A stretch of DNA of 64,000 nt. It comes from Hetaerina americana. Its lineage: Eukaryota > Arthropoda > Insecta > Odonata > Calopterygidae. The translations under genes and the position numbers were made by a program. Numbering within the stretch: position 1 is the first letter of the stretch; each line of letters begins with the position of its first letter. Location: contig JAKTNV010000005.1 in the NCBI GenBank assembly GCA_022747635.1, positions 48,327,013 to 48,391,012 on the forward strand. The letters run 5' to 3'. This document shows positions 23,901 to 34,790 of this stretch, piece after piece. The notes under the pieces were generated by a model. That model searched no databases, was not told the DNA's origin, and saw nothing but the letters and a program-made list of their open reading frames with translations.

Positions 23901-25939
23901 AATTAGTGCCACAAACCTAAAAATATTTGAAAACCCAACAAACCCTTGTCAGACCTACTTACCACTTCCCTCCATTACCCTTCGACCGCCGCCGCTATAA
24001 GACATGCCCTCTCATCCATTTTGCCCTCCCAAATCCCTTGCACCTTCACACCACCTAGTCACTCTGTTCCGACACCAAATTTGTCTCCAAATACAAGTAT
24101 GTCATCTGCATTCTCATTTGCAAACTTAGCCTCGCTTTCTACACTGGAGACTATAAAACTCCACTCTCTCTCCACATTCATAATCACCGCTTTTCCACCA
24201 AATCTGCATCCCTGTTCATTCTCTTTAATTTTGTGCATTCTGATTTCCATATCTTACTTTTGATCACTGTTTCCCTCATTACGTCCTAGGGTCTCTCCAT
24301 GTCCCCACAACCAACGTGGAAGTAAGCATCCGTAAGTCCGTAAACATCTAAGTTCTCCATTCCTACCGAGTCCCAGGGTTCACCAAAATACCGTAAAATC
24401 CCTCCTACCCTCTCAACCCATTTCTTTTCATCTCTCATTCCCATATTTCTACGCACACATGCGTGCAATTCAAACATAATGCATTGAAATGTAAACTTAT
24501 TTCTATCTTTCATTAAATCAAAAGTTTCTACCCATACTATTCCACGGCGTAACTGACATTTGTTATTTATTTTCTCACCTACTAACTCTGTTATTATTAA
24601 CCGGCAGCTTAATTACAATAAAACTACTATTTATATAACTCAATGAATTGGCTGTAACCTGAAAGAAAGAACACGAAAAAAGATGAATCCGTTTCATTTA
24701 AGACTTATAACCTTTTCCACAACCATATATTCCCTTTAAAAACAGTCACATTGGCCATTTCTATATTTTTACCGTCTAAACCGTGTATAGCAAGCCAGTG
24801 TAACGACGGAAAAATCATTGTTTAAGAAACTAAATACATATCTTTCAACATGCCTTTTGATTAGAAGACGATTTTGTAAAGGCAGATATTACAGAAAAAC
24901 GGGGAAGTGAGGATAAGACGTTATCTTGCGAACGAGTGGAGGGAAAATGAAGGGATGGGAAAATAATAGATGGATCGAGAAGAGAGTATTGAATGGGAAA
25001 AAGGTATCAGACCCAGATCCTGAGAATTCAAATGAGTTTCAAGGTTCTAAAGAAATGGTCGGGAATGGGATTTATCGTAAGGGTGATGGGGAAATGTGAT
25101 GAGAAAGTAAAAGAGAGATTAGTCTTTCCCTTGTTAGCCTCGCCTAGAATATGTAGCTACTACGTACATAGTTTTAATTGATTTCAGAACTAAACTTAGC
25201 ATGGAGAAACTAGATTCCTAAAAGTTATCATGACCGCCTGAGCTGTGTGTCCAAATTGCCTGAGCTGTCTCAAAAAATATTTAACATAGACCGAATCTCT
25301 AATGTAACTTTGAATTATATTTCTGTTTTGAAAGCCTTAATAAGCTTTAAGTTACAGACTCATTTTACTAGTCAGTTGAAATCACGAACATGAAGTGAAA
25401 ATGAAATAATATAGAATGGGAATATTTTTGCTCTTATGTAATGAAATTTAAGGGTCAGAACAATTACCTAGAAAAGATGTGCAGAGATATGTTTCGAAAA
25501 AATATACAGTTTATTTTGTAGCTAGGACTATGTAAAATACTCATTGAATTTGTATAACTAGTTACATATATTTTTGTGCGTGAAAAGGTACTGCCGTTCA
25601 TGTTTAACTTTTAATTACTCCAGTTACTTTCCTTTGTTTGAATTACTTGCATTATTTCTCAATTACTTAATAGCATTTTAATTACGATTATTAAAGGCCG
25701 TATATAGTAAAATCTTTTATATATAGAGTGTAGTTTAGTTCCTTCTGAAAATTGGTCGTGAGGGCAAAATGATGTTCCTTGATTGGAGGCTTTTGAGACA
25801 TAAGTGTGGAAAAATTAAACTAGACGGAACGTAATAAAATTGAGAAATTCAAAAGGGTGGTTTAGGATGAGCAATTTTTAAAATTTTTTTCAAAAATTAA
25901 AAAAAAAACTTTTCAAAAATGGCTGGAAAAGTGAATTCA
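20906..25939. other. AT-rich noncoding DNA
   Basis: A CT-rich patch at about 23940-24500 gives minus-strand ORFs of 63 and 75 codons, one containing NADDILVFGD, but there is no supporting RT context. A purine-rich patch at about 24890-25120 shows nothing recognisable. Confidence 0.5.
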
Positions 25940-26008
25940 AGAGTGCTGTTGAAGGTTGTAATAGATGTGAGTCTTGGACAAGCGAGGCGCGGGAATGAAA
26001 AAGAATAG
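25940..26008 (+). pseudogene. Possible LINE C-terminal relic
   Basis: The frame from 25940 reads RVLLKVVIDVSLGQARRGN then EKE and a stop. It resembles the post-RT segment HDxLLKVVIEGxxxGxRxRGR of arthropod LINEs, also seen at 8235 and 51495. It is only 23 codons long and no other motif supports it, so chance is possible. Confidence 0.25.
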
Positions 26009-26444
26009 GGATGTTATACGGAATGAAGGGAGGATTTAAGCGTACTAAAGGAGGAGGAGCGTACTAAAGGAGCGTTCAGTAGTCTGGCACAATTTTTCCC
26101 ATTTGGAGAGGGTTAAAAATTTAACAGTGATTAGCTTGTGTGTCCATCCAAGGACAATCTCAATCTGTGAAGAATTATTATCAAAAGTTCACCTAACTAT
26201 TGAAAACTTATATCGTATATAGCAGCTAACAAATGCTACATCAAACTACATATGAAATGAACAAACTACGATGAAAAAATAATATTTGGAAAAATAAACA
26301 GCAAATATTTTTTTGAAATATCTTATCATATACAGCCCACGATTACGAATGCCTGAGATATTTTATGTACGGTATTTCGATACAACATCTTGTTCTTTCA
26401 AAGCCCACAAAATTTCACAATTTAAGCGTACGCCTTCAAAGTAT
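26009..26444. other. AT-rich noncoding DNA
   Basis: Nothing recognised. Confidence 0.6.
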
Positions 26445-26525
26445 AACTGGCCAAAGTACTCGGCCGGCCATTAAGAGATCCGGGTTCGAATCCCAGTCGA
26501 GGTGAATGATTTTTACCCTCTAATA
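26445..26525 (+). mobile_element. tRNA-like SINE head, family 2
   Basis: TGGCCAAAGTACTCGG (degenerate A box) is followed by GATCCGGGTTCGAATCCCAG, which holds a perfect B box, and then GTCGAGG and ATTTTTACCCTCT. The B-box region and the following ATTTTTAC tract match the minus-strand tRNA-like unit at 29005-28931. I read both as members of one SINE family. Confidence 0.55.
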
Positions 26526-27080
26526 TTGTTGCATTGAAATGCATATTAGCGGATGAATCCGTTAAAAGTTACTGTTGCGGCATCTCCCGCCGTTTCTCGG
26601 AATTTTGCTACAAGACAGAGCTAAACGTTAGCCGACCTTCTAGAAATATATACTCTTCTTAGTAGTAACGCTAGAGCAAAATATTATGAGAAAATAAAAA
26701 ATGCGCACAACTGGTAATAGATATAGTAAGGAAAAAAGGGAAAATATAGTTATAAAACCTACGACTAACTATACATATGCTTTACAGGAATAACTCCAAA
26801 TACATGTACATTCATTTAACCAGTAAACAAATCCATATAATCACAAACAATGCCATTATATTAAAATATCTGTTGTGAATAAAATAACCTGATTCATCCC
26901 GGTCATCACTGAACAAAATTAATCTATGGCTAACTTTATCACTTGGCTATGCCCGCTAAAAATTAATTATTCATGGTAAAATAAATTTTTTATTTATTAA
27001 AATATTTCATAATAAGTTACGTGTAATCACCTTTCACAGGCCATAAGGTTGATTTTACGGGGCACCAAATAGAAGTTGAT
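26526..27080. other. AT-rich noncoding DNA
   Basis: The first 120 bases may still be SINE body; the end could not be defined. Nothing else recognised. Confidence 0.5.
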
Positions 27081-28140
27081 GTAGGTGAAAAAAGGCACGA
27101 GAAGAAAATTGAGAGAGCGAGTGACCAGAGCGGTGAAGGAGGCGTAAGCGATGGGAAACACGAGTCAGCACGCGTGGAGGCTCAAAGGGGAAGGTAGAGA
27201 GTGCATGTGAGATTGTGCGGGGTGACGACGCTCATTCAAATGTTGGAGCAAAGGATTATTTGGGAGGAAGGAGAGGGAAGGGACGCACGTGGGTTAGGAG
27301 TCGGCTAGAATTGATGTAGTGAGGAGTTAAGGTTCATTCGGGGGGGAGGGAGCTGGAGCGAAGTGTGTAAAAGCATCCGAAAAGGGAATGAAGGCAAAGA
27401 CGTCAGAGACGAAAAAGAATGAGACTCGGGAAAGAGGTAACTGTTCTCTCAGTCCCTCTCACACTCCCTTCCCACCCCCCCCCTTCCGCACCCGTCTTTT
27501 CAATAGGCATTCCTCTGAATTTAAACAGCCCCGCGAGTGTTTTCCGAACAAACTCCCGCCGCTTCAAATATGCAGGGAGCTTCGCTGCCGCCTGCGCTCT
27601 AGTTTGAAAGCGGCATTCAACTCAGCACCAACGGTTTAATGCTAAAATTTAAAGTGCCCTCCCCTCCCTCATTCCCGAGCCTTATGCCGGTCTCCCTCCA
27701 GCCTGAACCAATCCCAATTCGTCGACCCCTACCTCGTTCTCTGAATGCAAGCCCGCGTTGCGATTTAGCGAAAAATATATATTTTGAAAAAAAAACTTTC
27801 CAAAAGAGGAATTGCAAGAAAAAAATAAACCCGAAGTGTGAGCGTGTACTTCCCCCTCCCCTGAAACGAGACCGTGGAGGTGGGTACATACATATTCCGT
27901 TCTTCGAACGGCTCGAACATCCAGGGAAGAAAAAAAAACAGAAGCGCATGTTTCCCTCGATCCAATAGGCAATCATTTTTCGTTTACTTTCATGCCCAAC
28001 CCCGTTGCAACGGTCCCATTATCCCAAAATCGAAGTCGGCTCTCTGCGGAGCGATTCTGGTTACGGCGGACACTTTGAATTCTTTTTTTCCGATCTTACT
28101 ATCAGTCCCGTGATTCAATGAAATTCTAATTCCCAAAGCG
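27081..28140. other. Island: purine-rich half then pyrimidine-rich half
   Basis: About 27090-27435 is purine-rich on the plus strand. About 27440-27760 is pyrimidine-rich. CpG-containing sequence runs to about 28100. ORFs of 60-119 codons overlap on both strands and show no domain. Confidence 0.45.
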
Positions 28141-28789
28141 AGGATGCGTCGTAGCCTGGTGGTATTGGAAAAAAATGTATCCTTAGTAATTGATATTTAT
28201 TATTTGGACGATCAACACAGACATGACCCGATAGACGACGTTCCTTAATCGCCGAAATATCCATGTTTTGTGTCGAGGTAGCCTTATTTCTCTTAAAAAT
28301 TCATGCCCATGCCTCTATTCCTGTAATGCTAATTTTTTATACACATTTGGAGACGGTGATTTTTATATAGATTTGAATATGGTCATTTGAATTTCCAAAT
28401 GGCCCTATGAATGAGTCCAAATAAATAATAATATTTACAAACGGGATATTCCCCTGGGGTCTGAAAACAGCTGCCCTACTGCGAGCACATATGAGATCAT
28501 GGAAAGAAGGCTCTCTTTTTGAGAGCTCCCCTTGCAACAAAATGTATGTAAAACTTGTTAAAATGGCATTTAGGCACATTTCACTACACCAGATTTAATG
28601 CACTTTCTACTTACTTGTTAGCTAGCTGGAAAACGGATTCCTTTTTATTCCAAGGTTTATAGTTTAAATACAGCTGAACGAACTGAAATTATCCGCTGTC
28701 ACGTTTTGTGCTGTGAATGCCATCGTTAAGTGATGAATTTATCCATTTCAGATCATAAAATAGATGAATGATTATATATACGTACTCCA
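28141..28789. other. AT-rich noncoding DNA
   Basis: Nothing recognised. Confidence 0.6.
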
Positions 28790-28895
28790 CACGAAATCCC
28801 GCCAAACGGCGAATAAATACTCATATATACAGAAACAGATATAAGGAAAAGGGATAGGAACACGTATAAAGGACGAACACAATAGAGGTGGGGAA
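28790..28895 (-). repeat. 106-bp direct repeat, copy 1 (SINE tail)
   Basis: This unit recurs at 29246-29351 in the same orientation with the same length and about three differences. On the minus strand it lies about 35 bases downstream of the tRNA-like unit at 29005-28931, so it looks like the 3' tail of that SINE. Confidence 0.8.
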
Positions 28896-28930
28896 GGCGG
28901 AATCGAACGGATCACAAGAGTAAAAATATT

Positions 28931-29005
28931 TTCTCAACCGGGACTCGAACACCGGATCTTTCCACTTGCCGGGCGGATGCTCTTAACCACTTGAGCCATC
29001 GAGGA
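28931..29005 (-). mobile_element. tRNA-like SINE head (family 2), near-complete cloverleaf
   Basis: On the minus strand the 75 bases fold as a tRNA. The acceptor arms TCCTCGA and TTGAGAA give six of seven pairs. The D stem GCTC/GAGC is perfect. The anticodon stem TCCGC/GTGGA has five pairs around loop CCGGCAA. The T arm works with one bulged T. The anticodon position reads GGC, but base 33 is C rather than the near-invariant T, and the T stem carries an extra base. With the B-box match to 26445 and the attached 106-bp tail, a SINE head is more likely than a functional tRNA gene. Confidence 0.65.
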
Positions 29006-29214
29006 AACGTAATTTACCCTGAGATCCGTGGGTCTAATATGTCGCCAAGCGCCCCGATTCTTTCAGCCAAGAGATGGCGTCAGGGGGCTGTTTCACCCAC
29101 CAAAGGAGAAATAGACAATACACACAAGAGGAAAGGTCATTGGGTTAGAATACATACAACATCATACAGGAAAGGAACAGTGCGTTTCGTCGCTCGCATA
29201 GCCAGAAGAAAGAG

Positions 29215-29370
29215 ATGAGCCACATTGGCCAAATACACATTCAAACACGAAATCCCGCCAAACGGCGAATAAATACTAATATATACAGAAACAGATATAA
29301 GGAAAAGGGATAGGAACACACATAAAGGACGAACACAATAGAGGTGGGGAATTTGGCCAATGTGGCTCAT
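29215..29370. repeat. 20-bp perfect inverted repeats around second 106-bp unit
   Basis: Arms 29215-29234 and 29351-29370 are perfect reverse complements. They enclose 116 bases that include copy 2 of the direct repeat (29246-29351, overlapping the right arm by one base). The whole can fold as one long hairpin. Confidence 0.85.
29246..29351 (-). repeat. 106-bp direct repeat, copy 2
   Basis: Near-identical to 28790-28895. It sits between the truncated LINE and the SINE head, and has no tRNA-like head of its own. Confidence 0.8.
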
Positions 29371-29406
29371 GAGAAGCAGGCATGAGAAGCAGGCATGAGA
29401 AGCAGG
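29368..29406. repeat. Three tandem copies of a 13-bp unit
   Basis: CATGAGAAGCAGG is repeated exactly three times at 29368, 29381 and 29394. It lies at the point where the LINE reverse transcriptase reading frame stops resembling RT, so it marks the breakpoint. Confidence 0.9.
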
Positions 29407-30841
29407 CCGTAAAGAGCGTAATAAGGTGAGTTGCGAGCGAGACAGGCATCTGTCGAAGGGCCTCGTTCGGGATGTTGTCCTCTCCTGGTGCTTTCTTGCA
29501 GAGTAGTCGTCCAAGGGCTGCTCTCAGGTCGTTTTCGGTAACCTTCATTACCGTCATGGTGCCCTCCTCCGTTGTTTCATCCTCTTCAGGAATGTCGCTA
29601 GGATCATCTGGTACCAGTGGATCCGGAGTCGACGTGAAAGTGGCCCCCAGCGTAGTTGCTGCAAATTCAGCCTTTTCCTCTTCCGTGATAAGAGGGCCAC
29701 CAGGTGAGTCGATCGGTGGGTCGATACGAATGTTGTGGCGAAGAGAAGCTGCCATTCTCCAGATGTTCCCATCTTCGGTTCGGAGGGAAGCAACCTTCCT
29801 TTCCCACGTCGTCTGCCTGTGGTCCTGGATGAACTGCCTCACTTCGGCTCGTTTTCTTCTAAACCGTGCCCCATCCGCGGGACATTTGGTTCTTTGAAAT
29901 CGTCGTCGAAGCCGATTTCTTTCGCGAATGCGGCGAAGGATGGCATGCGGCAGCGTCAGATGTCCAGAAGGGCGCATCACTTTTATTGGCAGGGTGTTCT
30001 CTAATGCTTGGTCCACGCCAGCTGTTATGACAGAAGCATATTCGTCCAGCATAGCTTGTGACGTCAGTGATGGCGGCTGTTCCGGTAAAATGTCGGACAG
30101 GATCTGCCTGTACCCTATCCAGTCTGTTTTATCCAGGCATCGCACCTGCCGTGGGGGAAGTAACGTTGGGCAGCATCCCAGATAGGCGCAGACTGGGTAG
30201 TGGTCGCTGTCCAACGTCGGGGTCGCCACGAGACAAAGCGAACTCGTGAGCCTACGGTGCAGCGCAATATCTAAGACGTCTTCGCTCCTGCCGTGGTGCT
30301 GATGCGTTGGCCCATGTGGACCCGCGACGCGTACTCCGTTGTTCTGAGCCTATGTGAGCAGCGCTTCACCCCGAGGGTTCGGTGTAATTGAATGCCATGC
30401 AGCATTCTTTGCATTTAGATCCCCGAGAAAAAGCGACGGCCGTGACCCGGAGAAGATGACTTCGAAATCCTGTGTGGCTAGAGGTCGTTTTGGGGGGAGA
30501 TAGAGTGACCCCACTGTGAGAGAGCCGAGCGAAGTATCTACTTCAATTTCTGTCGCCTCTAGATACAGTCGAGCTGGTAGGTCAATTTTTCTCGCAGCCA
30601 GGTCAAGCGGAACGAGGACCGCCGTGCCCCCTCCTCTTGTTTGCCGGTCATCTCGGTAAACTGCATAGCCTAGAACGCCGTATTAAGTTCCAGGACGGAG
30701 ATGAGTCTCTTGCAGACAGACGATTGAGATTCTTGCCTTCCGTAGAAAGGCAAGCAATTCAGGGGTCTTTCGCTTCAAAGCGCCGCCGACATTCCATGTG
30801 GCTAGGATGATAGATTTATTTGATTCTCGCCTATGGTCCAT
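29404..30841 (-). pseudogene. LINE ORF2: endonuclease plus truncated reverse transcriptase
   Basis: ATG at 30841 overlaps the ORF1 stop (AAATGGACCATAG). The endonuclease/exonuclease/phosphatase fold is clear: ATWNVGG (residues 14-20), VCLQETHL with catalytic Glu45, FLGDLNAKNAAW with Asp141 and Asn143, and DSDHYPV with Asp213-His214. In-frame stops sit at codon 53 (TAA, 30685-30683) and codon 164 (TAG, 30352-30350). After the last stop the frame stays open to the RT start, KKAPGEDNIPNEALR, which corresponds to the KxAPGxDGIPNE motif. It then loses RT character after LITLFTACF near 29404, where 13-bp repeats begin. The YxDD catalytic motif is absent. The endonuclease would nick target DNA in the nucleus in an active copy; this one cannot make a working protein. 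Confidence 0.85.
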
Positions 30842-32267
30842 TTTGGTTTGGGAAAATAGCGGTAAGGGCGACAGTTAAAGCTTGCAGCTGTTGTTGCAAT
30901 AGCGCAGCAGAGGACGTCAATGCTTCCAGGATGGAAGAGAGGGATGTAGCCAAAGTTGGAGTCGGCATCTGCGAGTCTGCAGCCCGCCTCTTCTGGAGAA
31001 GAGGAATTTTTATTTCTTCTGCTGTCTCCCTGGCGACCGGAGCCGGCGTCGAGAGTGGAGGAAAGTCAAGATGCCTGCACATGGTCAGACGTTGGGTTGC
31101 GTTGGTTGGGTGTCCCGGCTTCCACGCGTTGAAGGTACCAAGCGTCTTCTGTTGAGGAGAAGGCAGCTCTGTTTCAGCGGCGGTGTTCTTCGCCCCCTGG
31201 GTTGGTGCGCCTTTCCTCCGGAGGCTAGCCATCTTCATCTCCTTCTGTTTGGCGTAGACAGGGCAGGTCCTGAAAAATGCAGGAGGGTTTCCTCCGCAGT
31301 TAGAGCAACAAGTCTTCTTCCTTTCCGTATCCGGACATTGGATGCCTTCATGTGCACCAGCACACTTGTAGCATCGCGGGGCTGCCGTGCAGTTGGAAGA
31401 TGCGTGTCCGAATCGGGTGCACCGGTAACACATTTGTGGCTCCCTGTGCTGATATTTTGCCCCCCTGACACGGGAATTGCCGATGTATCTTATGGCAAGC
31501 ATTTCTTTTTTTTGCCATTCAGGGTTTTCCTTGACGACACGGAAGAAGGTTCCCTGCCGCACCAGATGCACCCGTTCCACCGGAATCCCCATGGCGTCCA
31601 TACCCTCTTTCAGTAGCTCAACTGGGTAGGTACACGGAAGTCCACGAACCGCGTAGAAATTGGCTCGTAGGGATTTCTGGCCCCAGGTCGAGAATTGTGC
31701 ATTTGACTGCACCAACAGCTGCTTTACGGCCGCATAATCAGCCGCAGTCTTTAGTTGAAGTCTCGTCGAGTCGGCTGTGTGGATTGCAGTAAAGGACTTG
31801 TCCGTTGCCTTGGATCGGACAAGTTTCAGCAAGGCCGCGTGGTCTACTACATCGTATATGATGAGTGCCGGGAGGCGTGGTTCCTTTTTTCGGCTTGCCG
31901 GGGATCCAGATGGTGCAGATGAATTTTCAGCCCCCATCGCCACGGGAGCAGAAGAGATGTCCGTGTCCGGATCCGTGACGAGCGGTGAGAATTTATTACT
32001 CGTGCTTACCGGGCGCTTATTAGTTGCTTCTTCAATGGAAAGGAATGGTGCGCTACGCTTCCCGGCTCCTCTGGGATCCTTGACGTGTCGCCAGTCGTCG
32101 TTGAATTTCGCGGCAGGGGCAGACGGCCCGTTCTGATGCATGGAAACGTCCATATTTAGAGCGCCGGCAGTATGAACAGGGTTTGAAGAAGAATTTTCCA
32201 GCTGCTGGTCGAGAGGAGTCCTTATAGTGTCCACTGGCAGCGGCACGATGTCCATATTGGGCGCCAC
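30831..32267 (-). CDS. LINE ORF1: gag-like nucleic-acid-binding protein with zinc knuckles
   Basis: An uninterrupted 478-codon ORF. Residues 1-130 are Ser/Pro/Ala-rich and probably disordered. Residues about 132-265 (from RLPALIIYDV to YIGNSRVR) form the conserved domain that precedes the knuckles in Jockey-type gag proteins. Two CCHC knuckles follow: C280-C283-H288-C293 and C299-C302-H306-C311. A third begins CSNCGG (C321, C324) and ends C335, but has Asn-Pro where a histidine is expected. The C-terminal tail is Gln/Ala/Leu-rich. In this family ORF1 coats the RNA template and forms the ribonucleoprotein. It ends TAG at 30833-30831, overlapping the ORF2 start. It is intact although ORF2 is broken. 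It is not a host gene. Confidence 0.85.
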   Translation of the reverse strand: MAPNMDIVPLPVDTIRTPLDQQLENSSSNPVHTAGALNMDVSMHQNGPSAPAAKFNDDWRHVKDPRGAGKRSAPFLSIEEATNKRPVSTSNKFSPLVTDPDTDISSAPVAMGAENSSAPSGSPASRKKEPRLPALIIYDVVDHAALLKLVRSKATDKSFTAIHTADSTRLQLKTAADYAAVKQLLVQSNAQFSTWGQKSLRANFYAVRGLPCTYPVELLKEGMDAMGIPVERVHLVRQGTFFRVVKENPEWQKKEMLAIRYIGNSRVRGAKYQHREPQMCYRCTRFGHASSNCTAAPRCYKCAGAHEGIQCPDTERKKTCCSNCGGNPPAFFRTCPVYAKQKEMKMASLRRKGAPTQGAKNTAAETELPSPQQKTLGTFNAWKPGHPTNATQRLTMCRHLDFPPLSTPAPVARETAEEIKIPLLQKRRAADSQMPTPTLATSLSSILEALTSSAALLQQQLQALTVALTAIFPNQNGP

Positions 32268-32460
32268 CGGCGCCTTGCTTCGCTGTCCCTCGATTATTTA
32301 ATGATGTCAGCAACCAGGGTTAGAAGTATCCAGTAGTATATTTCAAGGGAGGCGTACGTCGAAATTTCAGTAGGTATATCCAGGTCAGGTCGGTCTGATG
32401 GTCTCGTTCTCCCTAACTTGACTGTGGAAATTGGTTTTAATGCTGTATTTCCCTGCCATC
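32268..32460 (-). other. Probable 5' leader of the LINE
   Basis: Sequence upstream of ORF1 that keeps a higher GC content than the DNA beyond about 32460. No target-site duplication or exact 5' end could be defined. Confidence 0.35.
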
Positions 32461-34080
32461 CACTTTGTGGCTAGTATAATTCGAATATACTTTAATCTTC
32501 TATACACGTAGAGCTTTATTGTTTGCCTATCTCAGATGCTTAACTTTTCTACCTGAATTTCTGCGTCACTTTTAACCTTTCCTTGATATCGTTTGTCGTC
32601 TCTTTGAATTAAATGTATAATGTCAATTACATGAGTCTTGCCGTACTTCCATCTATATTGTATCTTCTAACTTAATGTCAACATATCTAACCTCATTCTC
32701 ATGTCCTCTGCATGGAAAGTATATCCTTCTATTTTTTTAATTCATTCCAATTTTGTATGAAACTTTGTAAGAACATCTATTCCAGGTGGTTGTCCAGTTT
32801 AAATTATGAATTATACAGATGTAAAACTTAATATGCTTGTAGCTCATTGCATTGAAAAATTTAATAATATTCAATTCAGACATATCATTTTATCTAAGGA
32901 ACATATAATTTTCAGAAATGATTCTAAATATCCATCAAGCCTACAGAATATACGGCATAAAATTTGGCGTTACATTCCAGTTGTTAATTCACAATAACTA
33001 CAACTAGATCATTTTTACTAACGTCGAGCTGCAGGACTATACTTCGTAAGTATTAATTGTAACATCGAGATTTTAACTGGGCACCTATGAATCGTATACT
33101 TATAAACTCACCCAGGTATAATTGTGATACTTTCAGTAACTAGATAAACTGAAAATCTGCCAATTGCATTGAATTACTCGTATCATATGATAAATCTGAA
33201 AATAAATAAGAAGCCTTTGTATGCATGTGTTAGACTACCCATGACACACGCCCTTGTGCAAGAGGCTGTGAGAGCGCGTCACAAAAAATATAGTGGAACA
33301 AGCCACGTCGACTGCTTCTACAATTCTTTCTAATGGAATGCGCAGATGTTTCCGTCTACCGATAGCAAAATAGTTGCCATTTGAAGACAATCTACGCGGG
33401 AGATAAGCTGAAATTCTAAAGTAAAAGCTCAAAAATTCAAGCTAAAATAAAGAATTGAGTCTGTAAAGGAGATAGGGGAGAGGCATACTGAATACGAGTC
33501 CGGCACTCTCCACTCTAGCAACCCTTAGGAATGCCGTGAATTTATCGAGAGAAAAAGAACTTTGCTCCTTTGCTACTGTGGTTTGACAGGCTTGGATGAC
33601 CCCTTTGGTGGAGTCTATGGAAAAATTGCGAGGTTGATATCGTTATAAGAGTTCTGTCTAATGTCAAGTCCTAGATTACTAAGACTGTACTTGTATGTTT
33701 GGAAGTAAGTGCGTGGAAAATATTTCCAGTGACAGCGAATTCGCACTGGAAGTTTTGCCTCTACAATTTGCATAAATCTTGAACATATATACGCTCAATT
33801 TCGTGTAGTAACCAATACAGATTTTTCATTTATTTGGCTTCACGTTTTGACACCAGCTTTCATTCATTCTAAATACACGTATTTTTGCAGAGATCTTACC
33901 ACGTAGGGAGATCCCCGTCGGCATGTCAACCCGCAAAACAACATCCTCCGCGCAGTAGACAGCAAGTCATTTGGATGCACACGTCGATTCACTCGCGAAA
34001 GTGTCAAGCAGAGCCATTAATAAATTTCTCGCGGCAATTCATTACCCATTAATACGAAAAAGAAATGTGTGCTCTCAAGG
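32461..34080. other. AT-rich noncoding DNA
   Basis: No gene recognised. TATTTTTGCAG at about 33880-33890 is acceptor-like and is followed by about 48 open codons, but the translation has no motif and there is no good donor. Confidence 0.5.
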
Positions 34081-34790
34081 GGTAATGGAACGTCATTGTG
34101 GCGAGGGAAGCAGGGGAGAATAATTTGGAGGGAACAGGAGAGGAGAAGGCAGTACTTTCAACTCTGAGTACGAACACTGGGGAGGGGCGGCGAGTATCGG
34201 GCGTGAGGGTGGGGCTTGGGGAATGGGATTCCGAAACCAGTGCATTATTCATCCGGCGCGCAGAACGGACGAGGAGGTGATGCTGTGAGCGACGGTCGAA
34301 AGGGACTTGCGGGAGGGTGGGTGGGGTGGCGTATGGAGGGAGGCGTCAGCGGGGAGTGACGTAGGCGAGACTTGGGGACGGGTGTGCTTGGTGGGAGGGG
34401 ATTGAGCTTTGGAGGGTTGGAGTTGGAGGCTGGAAGGGAAATCGGTAGTAAGTGGGAAAGAGGAGGAGGTTGGTAGGATATTGAGAAAGAAAGGAGGGAG
34501 TGGGACGATTGCAATAAAGGGAACGAAGAGGGGAATACGTTTTAAAGCACGGGTGTCAAACTCGACGTTTCACCCCATCGAAACCGAGGGGGGAGCGGAG
34601 GACCTTTCTCGTTCCCGAAAACCTTCCTTACCCCCGCCCACGACATCTTACCGGTCTCCCCGCCCCCCGTCTCCGAGGTCTCCCTAGTCTTCCTTGTCGC
34701 CGCTCTGAAATTTCTACTAATTATTTTCGGTCTGGGAGGAATTTCGCGCACGCAATCCAAGTGAGAGATAGATATATAGAGAGAGAGACA
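34081..34790. other. Island: purine-rich half then pyrimidine-rich half
   Basis: About 34085-34530 is G/A-rich on the plus strand. About 34560-34740 is C/T-rich with CpGs at the switch, and a GAGAGAGAGA tract lies near 34780. Overlapping ORFs are compositional. Confidence 0.45.

Larger units (their letters stand above)
29400..32460 (-). mobile_element. Non-LTR retrotransposon (Jockey-like), 3'-truncated
   Basis: The element lies on the minus strand in the order 5' leader (about 32460-32268, extent uncertain), ORF1 with zinc knuckles (32267-30831), then ORF2 (from 30841, overlapping ORF1 by 11 bases) with an apurinic-type endonuclease and the first part of a reverse transcriptase. It is more GC-rich than the surroundings. 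The gag-plus-endonuclease layout fits the Jockey/CR1-type clades common in arthropods; exact clade is inference. Losing the 3' side is unusual, because target-primed LINEs normally lose their 5' end. A later deletion or insertion is implied. Confidence 0.8.

Noticed and set aside
24059..24250. NADDILVFGD, resembling the YADD box of reverse transcriptases
   Set aside because: No other RT motif lies up- or downstream in any frame, and hydrophobic context before the DD is missing.
28931..29005. Functional tRNA gene
   Set aside because: C at position 33, an inserted base in the T stem and attachment to a repeated tail favour a SINE head.
29276..29400. Apparent C-terminal extension of the LINE ORF2 beyond TACF
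   Set aside because: It is read-through of 13-bp repeats, an inverted-repeat arm and the 106-bp unit; not RT sequence.
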